A stretch of DNA of 64,000 bases from Setophaga petechia (Eukaryota; Chordata; Aves; Passeriformes; Parulidae): positions 2,356,001 to 2,420,000 of the forward strand of contig JANCRA010000065.1 of the NCBI GenBank assembly GCA_024362935.1, written 5' to 3'. The notes beneath the pieces are model-generated. The model was not told where the DNA came from. It did no database searches and was given only the letters and a program-made list of their open reading frames with translations. This document shows positions 22,501 to 30,500 of this stretch, one piece after another. Position 1 is the first letter of the stretch; each line of letters starts with the position of its first letter. Both the position numbers and the translations under genes were made by a program.

Positions 22501-22666
22501 CCTCAGCTTCCAACAAAGTCAACTGTTGTGATCCCCCCGTCACTCCAGCAATGGAAACAGGTTCTGTCCCCACGTATTCTGATGGCATTAAGGTACACTG
22601 TGATCCAGTGTCAACCAGTGCTTCATAGTCTCGTGGCTCTGATGTGCCAGGCCATCTGATCCACAC
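19541..22666 (-). CDS. Endogenous retroviral Pol (protease, RT, RNase H, integrase)
   Basis: An open frame of 1041 codons, given from a GTG; the frame continues upstream without a stop to the gag UAG at 22721, so Pol is probably made as a Gag-Pol fusion. Domains: aspartic protease with D19-T20-G21; reverse transcriptase with LPQG at 264-267 and YIDD at 294-297; RNase H with D605, E643, D667, D718; integrase with zinc-binding H764, H769, C798, C801 and catalytic D831, D890, E926 (35 residues between the last two). A C-terminal SH3-like integrase tail follows. I see no dUTPase, which mammalian ERV-L often has after integrase. All catalytic residues are present and there are no frameshifts, so it may be recently or still active. 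Confidence 0.93.
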   Translation of the reverse strand: MWIRWPGTSEPRDYEALVDTGSQCTLMPSEYVGTEPVSIAGVTGGSQQLTLLEAEVSLTGKEWQEHPIVTGPEAPCILGIDFLRNGYYKDPKGFRWAFGIAAVEIEGIKQLNTLFGLSENPSAVGLLKVEEQRVPIATSTVHRRQYRTNRDAVIPIHKMIRELESQGVVSKTHSPFNSPIWPVRKSDGEWRLTVDYRALNEVTPPLSAAVPDILELQYELESKAAKWYATIDIANAFFSIPLATECRPQFAFTWRGVQYTWNRLPQGWKHSPTICHGLIQAALEEGEAPEHLQYIDDIIVWGNTAMEVFEKGEKIIHILLKAGFAIKKSKVKGPAREIQFLGVKWQDGRRQIPADVINKITAMSPPTDKKETQAFLGAIGFWRMHIPEYSQIVRPLYLVTRKKNDFHWGPEQQQAFVQIKQEIAHAVALGPVRTGPDVKNVLYSAAGSHGLSWSLWQKVPGETRGRPLGFWSRSYRGSEDNYTPTEKEILAAYEGVQAASEVIGTEAQLLLAPRLPVLGWMFRGKVPSTHHATNATWSKWIALITQRARIGKLNRPGILEIITNWPEGESFSVADEEQEPVTRVEEAPPYNQLPAEETRYALFTDGSCRVIGMKRRWKAAVWSPTRRVAEATEGEGESSQFAEIKAIQLALGIAEREKWPRLYLYTDSWMVANALWGWLKRWKEANWQRRGKPIWAAEEWKDIATRLEKLPVKVRHVDAHVPRSRANEEQQNNQQVHQAAKIGELKIDLDWEHKGELFLARWAHDASGHQGRDATYKWARDRGVDLTMDSISQVIRDCETCAAIKQAKRLKPLWYGGRWSKYKYGEAWQIDYIMLPQTRLGKRYVLTMVEATTGWLETYPVSHATARNTILGLEKQVLWRHGTPERIESDNGTHFKNNLINTWAREHGIEWVYHIPYHAPAAGKVERYNGLLKTTLKALGGGSLKNWEQHLAKATWLVNTRGSTNRAGPAQSELLNIVDGDKAPVAHVRGLLGKTVWINPASSTDKPIRGIVFAQGPGYTWWIMQKDGTTRCVPQGDLIVG

Positions 22667-22723
22667 CTTCCAAAAAACCCGATTTTCCCGTGCCTCTTCC
22701 TGGCTAGAGGCAGGGCCCCTCTA
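22667..22723 (-). promoter_or_regulatory. Gag stop codon with downstream hairpin (candidate readthrough signal)
   Basis: UAG at 22723-22721, then a 9-base spacer, then a perfect 6-bp stem (22711-22706 with 22697-22692) around an 8-base loop. The 18 codons between UAG and the start given for pol are open and in the gag frame. Murine leukaemia virus uses UAG readthrough with a structure 8 bases downstream, so the layout is similar. Function here is inferred. Confidence 0.7.
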
Positions 22724-24652
22724 AGCCAGATTGTCCTTCTTTCCTTGGGTGTATGCCTTAGAAGTTCCTTCAAGGGGATCGGACATGTCATCGTCATACT
22801 TAACATCTCGGCTGCGAGCAACCGGAGCTGCCCTCTTTTTGGTGATACTTCCTCTTCTCTTCAAATCACGCACCCGTTGTGCCAAAGCAGCAGTGGGTTC
22901 TCCATCCCATCTTCTCATGTCTTCTCCAGACTCACGCAGAAAGGCCCATAACTCAACCCGTGGGGTGTACCTTCTCTCGCCATCAAAGGAGCGCCAGCGT
23001 TGGATACCAGGACCTCTAATTTGCACAGCCGAGATTTGAATAAGGTCCTCCTTAATCTCTTCCCGGAGTTTCTTATGATTCTTCTCTATTTTGTCCTCTA
23101 GTTCCCGCAGTTGTGTTTCCACTGCTGCAATTCTGGCATGAGTTGGTCCATGCACAGCATCTGCATATGCTCGAAGCTTCTTCGCCATATCAAGCACAGT
23201 CTCATATGTATCATCCCGCTTCATTATTGCCAGAGCAGAAGCATATTCAGGTGGCCCAAGTCGCACAAGTTTCCTCCACATTACAGGTGTGCATGGTACC
23301 AGGTCCGGATTCCTAGTTGTTATATCATCTGAGAAAATGAGCTCTACCACCGCCATTTCTCTCAGGCGTTGGATCCCCTGCTCTATGGTCTTCCACCCTT
23401 TCTGCTGCATATAGAGATCATCGGCACATAAGTATCTTTGTGCTACACTCTCCAGGACCCGATCCCAGAGGCTGTGAGGGCTAGCCCTGCTCATCATACC
23501 TTGATCGATGACAGTATCATGCGACAGGGATCCCAAATGCCTCGCTTCAGTACCATCCAAAATCGTAACCTCCCCTGCAGCATCCCAAAGGCGGACTAAC
23601 CAACTAATTATAGATTCGTCAGGTTGTCGTCTGTAATCCTTTCTTAGGCCTCTGAGGTCCTTCAGAGAAAAGGAGTCAATATTAGCTCCCGAATCTGTGC
23701 CCCTTGATGTGGCCTCTGATTTTGGTGAGGGTCCTTCTCCTGCATCATCATCATCATCCTCCACCTTTCGATCGGTCTTGTCTTTACACTTTCCACCTCT
23801 TGTATTAGCTGCGACAGCCATGGGTTGGGGCCTGTTGTCTGATTCAGCTGCTAGCCTGGAGCCTGGGATGTTAGCTGCAGCCTGGGTCACTGGGATAGTA
23901 ACTGACTTATCTCCCTGTTCCCTTTCTGCTATCTGCTGCTCCACAGTATCTAGCAGAGTACGGTAAACAAACGCCAAGGCCCAGCTCACTGCAGTAAGTC
24001 TTTCCTCTTTATTATTACCATGGCACTTCTCCCTCAAATACTTTGCCACCTCGACTGGGTTCTGAATTTGATCAAATGGAAGGTCCCAGTCTATAGGATC
24101 AGCAAATTCCTTTAAAGTCTGGCCCATATCCTCCCATTTCCCACTCCAGTCAAGATTTTTCCTGCTTTGTTTTACTCCTGAATCAGGAGTCTCTCTAACC
24201 CCTCTAGAAATCTCGGCTTTCATTTTATATACACTCCAGACAGTATAGGAAAGGATTAATAAGTTAAATGCCAGAAAGATGGTTTCTTTTAAACTCAGGG
24301 GAAATTCAACATTTCCTAATAGAGATGTCAACAATTTGGAGGAGAAGAAGGAAGACAAAAGCTGAGAAGCCCCTTCCCCTTCTTCTCCCCAAACAAACTG
24401 AGTACACAGCCATGACAACAATCCATACATTCCTGAAACAAGGTCTTCCATAAACCTCCGACAAATCAGCACACACAAGACCAGCCCAATGACTATTCTG
24501 GTTCGCGCCCCCTGCTTACAGAAGCTACTTATTATGGACAACACCAGAGCTATTTTTGGGTAAGGAAATAACCCTAGGGACCACAAAGGTATTAAAGCTT
24601 CAAAAACCCCGAGGGACCAGAAATACCGGCAAACTTTCACCCCAAATGACAT
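22721..24652 (-). CDS. Endogenous retroviral Gag with hydrophobic N-terminus
   Basis: A 643-residue frame ending in UAG, starting with ATG about 93 bases after the primer-binding site. Unusual N-terminal part: hydrophobic stretches at about residues 12-45, 52-64 and 123-141, then a basic/charged region. A disordered acidic segment follows (poly-Asp near 299-303), then a helical, capsid-like region (about 325-500) and a heptad-like charged helix (about 510-545). The C-terminus is basic (KKRAAPVARSR). There is no CCHC zinc knuckle. Gag normally forms the particle core. An ATG near residue 144 would give a form without the membrane-like part. I assign it to gag by position and by its being in frame with pol. 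Confidence 0.85.
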   Translation of the reverse strand: MSFGVKVCRYFWSLGVFEALIPLWSLGLFPYPKIALVLSIISSFCKQGARTRIVIGLVLCVLICRRFMEDLVSGMYGLLSWLCTQFVWGEEGEGASQLLSSFFSSKLLTSLLGNVEFPLSLKETIFLAFNLLILSYTVWSVYKMKAEISRGVRETPDSGVKQSRKNLDWSGKWEDMGQTLKEFADPIDWDLPFDQIQNPVEVAKYLREKCHGNNKEERLTAVSWALAFVYRTLLDTVEQQIAEREQGDKSVTIPVTQAAANIPGSRLAAESDNRPQPMAVAANTRGGKCKDKTDRKVEDDDDDAGEGPSPKSEATSRGTDSGANIDSFSLKDLRGLRKDYRRQPDESIISWLVRLWDAAGEVTILDGTEARHLGSLSHDTVIDQGMMSRASPHSLWDRVLESVAQRYLCADDLYMQQKGWKTIEQGIQRLREMAVVELIFSDDITTRNPDLVPCTPVMWRKLVRLGPPEYASALAIMKRDDTYETVLDMAKKLRAYADAVHGPTHARIAAVETQLRELEDKIEKNHKKLREEIKEDLIQISAVQIRGPGIQRWRSFDGERRYTPRVELWAFLRESGEDMRRWDGEPTAALAQRVRDLKRRGSITKKRAAPVARSRDVKYDDDMSDPLEGTSKAYTQGKKDNLA

Positions 24653-24735
24653 TATGAATTACCAATATGCCTACAAAACAACCAAGACCAAAATATTATT
24701 GTTATAGGTTTGTTTTCCACTGTCTTTGGCCTCCT

Positions 24736-24762
24736 GGGTTCGATTTCCCGGCCAATGCACCA
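24736..24762 (-). other. Primer-binding site for tRNA-Gly with extended match
   Basis: The 18 bases from 24762 down to 24745 (TGGTGCATTGGCCGGGAA) are complementary to the 3' end of tRNA-Gly(GCC) including CCA. The match runs on through the T-arm (ggttcgat) with one extra T, about 26 bases in all. It begins 7 bases inside the 5' LTR. Confidence 0.85.
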
Positions 24763-24769
24763 AAAAGGA

Positions 24770-25387
24770 TGTCCTGGTTCAGGACAAAATTAGGGGAAAT
24801 CTCCAAAAGGGAGTCCCCCCCCCCCCCCCCCTCCCCCCAAACACCGGGTTCGGGAAGGAATTCCTCGGAGGAGCAAAGTGGAAAACAAAACCTATTTATT
24901 GACAATTAACAAAAGAACACTCCCCAACACAAGAAAAGAAAAGAAAACCAGTTCAGTGTTGTGGAGGGTGCCACGCTTCTCTCGCAGGCTCCAGAGATCC
25001 CGCCGGGCGTCGGACGTCCCAGGTCAGGTCCAGAGCCGGTCCAGTATCTTCAGGGGAGGTTAAGAAAGAGAAGACGAAAGAAAAAAAAAAAAAAAAAAAC
25101 AGCGCAGAAAGCAGCAAAGGGAAAAAGGCAGCTATCAGCTAGGGCTAGGCAGTAGCAAGCAAGCAAAGTAGCAAGCAGAAGCAAGCAGGCCAGCCACCCA
25201 AGCAGCCAAAAGCCACAAGCCAAAGTGCACCCAGTCCCCCTCCCTCCTCCCTCCCCGCCCCGCCGCGGCAAGACGGCCGGGGGGGGGGGGGGGGGGGGGG
25301 GTAGAGAGAGAGAGAAAAAAAAACAAAAAAAACACAGCTGCCAGACATAATACACGATATTGGGATAAAAGCGGTCATCCCACGACA
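24770..25387 (-). repeat. 5' LTR of the provirus
   Basis: 618 bases, TG...CA, near-identical to 18749-19375. It should hold the active promoter and the R region; its AATAAA (plus-strand tttatt near 24893-24898) lies as in the other LTR. Confidence 0.95.
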
Positions 25388-26710
25388 GTTTGGGTGTCTC
25401 TGCTGAAAAGACAGCAGGGAATAAACCCCTGGAACAAGTTCCAGCAAAAGTGGAACTTTGGGATGAGCACTTTGTTTCCTACAAAGACAGGCTCACAGAA
25501 TACTGGGCACATCTAATGGAGAAAGCAAAGCTTCTTTTGCATCTAAAACGTGGTGCCATTGTTTGTGTCCCAGCACTTCTTTTGTTTTAAAGAGTAATAT
25601 AAAAATCCCAAAAATGCAAAACCCGACCTGGAATTCAGTGGGACCTACAGAAACAAAGGCCTTGAAAATTACTTTTGAAAACAATTACTTCCTTGCCAGT
25701 GTCAGATTCTAGAGAGCACTGTGAATTCCTAACTGTTTGGAAGGAAAGGGATCCTGTAGTAGTGGGGAGGCAACGGGCACCACATGAACTAGTAGAGCCC
25801 TTCTGTCTTGGTTTGCCAGCTCCATATTGTTCAGAGAAATTAAACTGATGCTCGTTTCATGAAAAATGAAAAAACAAGCAATCTTTTCAGTGACTAAAAT
25901 AGGCTTTGAATTCCTCACCCATTAGATGGGTTGATTGTAAAGTCATGAGTTCAATTAACTCACTTCTCTTGTACCTGAATGTCAGCTTCTCCTGAGCCTA
26001 CAGCAAAGACCCAGAGGAAGAAGGGAAAGAGCTCTTGGTGCAAGATGGGAGCTGGGATGCCTCTGTTCCCAGGGAACTGGCTGAGCTGTTGGGCTTGGAG
26101 CCTCCTGTGCCGGGGCCCGGCCTTGGGAATGGAGGTCTGGGCTGGCGGGGGCTCAGGGGGCCCTGGCCCAGGAGCCCTGGCAGAGGCCGCGGGGCAGCGC
26201 CGGCCCCAGGGGCACTGCCAGGGAGGGCAGGGACAGAGGGGAGGGGGAGCTGGGCTGCTGGCTGGCAGGAGGAGGGGGCTTGTGGCAGCCCAGAGAGGCT
26301 GTGCACATTGCCAGGGAACAGCTGTGCCCTGCATGTGCCCCTGCAATGAGCTGTGCTGCTGCCAGTGCCCCTGGGGCTGCAGGGCTGCTGAGCTGTGGGG
26401 CAGGGAGAGGAGCAGGAGGGTGCCTGTGCAGCTGAGCCATTCCTGGAGAGCACAGGGCTCTGGGCTCCCTGCTGTCCCAGGGCAGCCCAGAGGCCAGGCT
26501 GTGCCTGTGCTAGCTCTGGGCAAGTGGCTCAGGGTTTGGCCCTGGCCTGCCTCGAGTGTCTGCCAGCAGGAGCACGTTTCCCTGTGCAGCTGTTTAGACA
26601 TTTCCAGGAAATGTGTCCCATGAAATATGGAGCTTCAGATGCTTTAGATTGCATCGCTGCCTCTGTTACATTTTGTGTGTCCATTTTGCTGGCCTGACTG
26701 ACAGCAGTGG
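25388..26710. repeat. Segmental duplication, copy 2, right part
   Basis: Resumes with GTTTG (25388-25392, right target-site duplication) and follows copy 1 from 11823 to about 13735. It includes block B (26280-26690) and then a degenerate start of the linker exon near 26693 (tgctggcctgactgac), where the acceptor reads tgctg instead of tgcag and the frame soon diverges. Confidence 0.65.
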
Positions 26711-26714
26711 TCCC

Positions 26715-27533
26715 AAGGAGGTTTCCTTGGGATCTGTAGTTTCCCTGCCAACATCCCAAATACTTTTACCTTTCAAGGCCCTCCTTTCACAGAGCTGCTA
26801 TCTAAGTCTCCTTTTATTATTATGCTGACCATTCTGCAGAGGTAAAAAAATCCTGATTTAAGACATTGATTTTTTTCTACTGCATTGCCACTTTATTTAT
26901 CCTCTGTGAAGCTGTTGTATAGAATTGCAACCAGAACATCAGCCTTTAGTCAGCCTGGCCCGAAAGTGGCCCAATCTCATACAGTTTAGAATGAAAATCC
27001 TTGGGGAAAATGAAATATCTAGTGTCAAGAGCACAGTTCACATTTGGGTAACACTCCTGCACTCCTGCAATGCTCAGATTTTCTTTGAATGTCCTCTAAA
27101 ATATTCAAACAAGCAGAAGACAGTGTTGATATAAATGCATACAGGTATTAGAACCTGGGGCTTCTTTCAGGAATGGGAAAGGTGATGTTTACTAAAATCA
27201 GCATGAATAAGGACAGATAAGAATCTCTGTCAAGAGCAATCTCCATCTCTGCCATTCTCTATCACACACAGAGGCTCTCCAGCATCCAGGGGCTGGGGCC
27301 TTCATCATGCAGCAGGTTTCAGTCTGCTGGCCAACAGAGTCATATCCTGTGTGCTGCCAGCAGCCCATCCCTTGGGAGAGGGTCTAGGCATTGTACCTTG
27401 CTGCTCTCACTCCCAATCTCTGTGTCTTGAGAGCTCTGCACTCTGGAACCTGTCTTGCCTGTGTCCCAGCATTGTGGTTTTGGGGGTTTGAAGTCTACCA
27501 GAGATTTACAGGAACCTTTGCTTCCATTGCCAG
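26715..27533. other. Intronic or intergenic DNA, nothing recognised
   Basis: Unique-looking moderate-GC sequence between the duplicated block and the first exon of the main TOGARAM-like chain. No exon passes frame and splice criteria. Confidence 0.4.
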
Positions 27534-30500
27534 GCCTACCACTGAGCCAGGCCAAGGAGACAGATTATCCAACCTGTCCTGGTCTTAGGAGGGACAAAGA
27601 GCTGAGGGACAGCTTTGCAAAGGTAAGGGATAAGGACAGGGGTGAGCAGACTTCCTTTCCAGCAGCTGTTTAGTGCTTGGCCCAAAATGTCACTGAAAAT
27701 CATCATCTTCCACTCTTGGGGGATGGGGATTCCCTTGGGAATACATTGGACAGCTACAGAACCACTGCTTGGCCATTTCCAGTGGTGCCAAGGTCCCTGG
27801 TTTGCACATGGTGCTAAGGTCATGCCAGAAGCACTCTTTATGTGCAAAGGCTGCTTTAGAGAAGTTCTGAATGGCAGAGCAAGCTACACATCAGTGACCA
27901 TGGGCAAAGTGCATCCTCGGAAGCAGAGAAGCAAAGATTCCAATGTTGGGCACAAGCAAGGCTGCAAAATCTAATGGGAGAGGTTGATTTTTCCTGGTTA
28001 CCTTTGTGGCTGTATCTCACAGCCCTCTCATTCTCAAGTTTTCTGCTCATTGCCATCAGTGTTTCTGCAACTTGTTTTCAAATGACTCCTCCTTTTGGTC
28101 TCCTGGTCTCAGAGACCAAGTCCTTCAGAGTCCTTCAGAGCTGAGTCCTTCAGAAGCCAGGAAGTGAGAAACAGCTGCAATTCCTGGCCATGAGTGTTAA
28201 GCAACAGCTCATTAGCCCTCTTGCTGGGTATTGCACATGGTTTTTATTCTCCTGCCATGGCCTGTAGGAACTGAACTGCCTGCTCACTGGCCATGTCAGC
28301 TCTTCCTCTGTCTTGGAGCACTCCTGTGACTTTGATGCTTCAAGCAGGGCTTCCTGACATAGGTTGCAGTTGCAGCAGTTGAAGGTTGTGGCACTGAAGT
28401 GTTCCCCCTCACTGTGTGTAATTGCCAAGGTGAGGACAGGCAACATTCCTCTGAAACTATTGGAATGTGGATGGAGCTGCATTGAAGCCTGTGGCACTCT
28501 GTGGACTCAGTGCTCCTGATGAGATGTTGTGTGTGGTTTGTGTGTCTCTGCTTGCAGTCTGTGATGTATTTCCATTGCACCCAGATCCGTGCTGCTTTGT
28601 GCATGTTGGCTCAAAAGAACTTGGAGCGGAAGGACGCAGAGCTTTTGGAGAGAGAGATGAAGAAAAGGAGACAAAGGAAAATATTCTTGCAGCCTATTCC
28701 TGAGAAAGTTGAGCCTGGGGATGCAGCTGAAGCAAGTAAGTGGTGGCTACACTTGTGGTGGCCCTTTTTGAACACTTGCTTGCCCTTTGCACATTGTTGC
28801 AATCAGACTGGGGAGCTGTTCTGCTTGCATCTGAGTGGAAGCTTGCTTGGGATTTAATTCTGTTTCCCAAAGAAAAATACAGAGGCATGAAGTGTCTTGC
28901 CCATGGCCTCATTGAGTCAGTAACAGAATATCAGCTTCCCCCCTTCACCTCTAAAGTCTTTCAGAGGAGAAAATTCTGTCTTGCAAAGTACACTGGGGCT
29001 TCAGACTCTCTCCTGGAGAGCAGCCTCCAGGGAAGGGGAGTCCAAAAGAATGCTTTTCAACCAGGCTGCAGCCTGGAAGAAACAAAATTCAGCTCCTTGC
29101 AATGAAAACACCAGAGATGCTTCTCCTGCCACTCCGTGCTGAGGAGCTGGCACTGCAGAGCTGTGCTGCAGCCCCAGCCAGGGCTTCTGCTGTAGCCCCA
29201 GGAGCAGCAGCGTTCCCGACTGGATCCAGGCTGAGGGGCTCTGCCTGCAGGGCTGCGAGCGCTGCCCGAGGGCGGCAGCGGGGCCCTGGGGAGGCAGCAC
29301 TCAGCCCGAGGCCATCACGCAGGGTTATCTGCTCTTTCCTTTGGCAACTGCCCCTGCCAGCCTCTGGAACAGGAGAACAAAGGCAAAGCAATGCTGGGTG
29401 TCCTTGTTTCTTAGGGGAAGCATCACTGCAGTTTGGTTTGAAGCTAGAATAGGGTAGGTTTAGATTAGACATAAGGGAGAATTTTCTTTTAGAATGAAGG
29501 GGATTAAAAGCTGGAAGGGTTTTCCCAGAGTAGCTGTTGTTGGTCCATCCTTGAAGGTGTTCAAGGCCAGCCTACATGGAGATCTGAGGAACCTGATCAG
29601 GATGAAGATGTCCCTGCTCACAGGGGTTGGACTAGATGTTGCATAAAGGTGCCTTCCTACTCAAACTCTTCTGGGATTCTGTGATCATTGCCCCATGTTA
29701 GTGTTATACTTGGTATAAAGTGGTATTTCATTGTTATACTTGAAGTTCTTTGGGATAACAAGGAGATGTTACCCAGCTCCAGCAAGTTTTTTGGCCCTTT
29801 CCATCATCACCTGTCCAGCCCTCTCCCCTTACAAGCCCCTCTTTGGTCCCTGCAGCCTTTAGCCTACCACCTGTTGATGGCACAGCTTCTAGAGTGCAGA
29901 GGACACACCCTGGTAGTGCCTTGAAGAAGAAGGTCACGAGGAAGCAGGACAATGTGCCCTTGCTGCCCAATACACCCATCATCCATGGGGATGTCAGCTT
30001 CCCACGCAGCTCCTCAGGTAAGCCTGCTCCATGGCAGCTTTTCCCACATGGGTTTTTCCTTGCACAAGGAGCACAAATTGCCTCCTGCCTCAGCCAGCAC
30101 TGCTGGGATCTTGGCTCCATAGTTTGTCCTGAGAATGAACAGCAAATCTACTTTTGAACGACTCCAGTTAGGTACTACTGGAGCAGTTGGTTCTTAGAGA
30201 TCCATTGGAAAGCTGAGCTGAATAAAGTCGTGGCAAAGGCCTGAGCTCTGCCTTTGCCCATCCTGAGAGTCCAAACTACAGCACTGGTGCCAGGAGGCAG
30301 CTGGGACTGCAGGGATGAGCTGCAGGGCAGTCTGCCAGGCTGTGCTCACTGTGCTCCTACGAGAACCACCACGATCAGTTGTTCACTCACCATGTGGGCA
30401 CCTGTGGCACTTGGGAGCTGGCGCTGCAGGGCAATTGTCAGCTTCAGCCTGGAGCTGGGCCCGGCTGGGAGAGGCTGGGAGCAAGCAGGGAGCCCCAGGA

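Larger units (their letters stand above)
18749..25387 (-). mobile_element. Full-length env-less ERV-L-type provirus
   Basis: A 6639-base provirus in minus orientation: 5' LTR 24770-25387, primer-binding site 24762-24745, gag 24652-22721, pol 22666-19541 in the same frame, polypurine tract 19386-19376, 3' LTR 19375-18749. LTR ends are TG...CA with a GTTTG duplication of the host site. Only about 165 bases separate pol from the 3' LTR, so there is no env. By eye the LTRs differ by one T/C change in a C-tract and one 9-base repeat unit, and both frames are open, so the insertion is recent. The Pol sequence style (YIDD, ERV-L-like RT) suggests class III, although tRNA-Gly priming and no dUTPase are differences from the classical mammalian ERV-L. 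It lies antisense in an intron of the TOGARAM-like gene. Confidence 0.95.

Noticed and set aside
24733..24762. Apparent tRNA-Gly 3' half
   Set aside because: Only the acceptor and T-arm part is present and it sits exactly at the provirus primer-binding site, so it is not a tRNA gene.
25979..26623. Plus-strand frame of 214 codons and an opposing minus frame of 213 codons in duplicated block B
   Set aside because: GC-rich repeat sequence; the other two copies do not keep the same frame boundaries, and no domain is recognisable.
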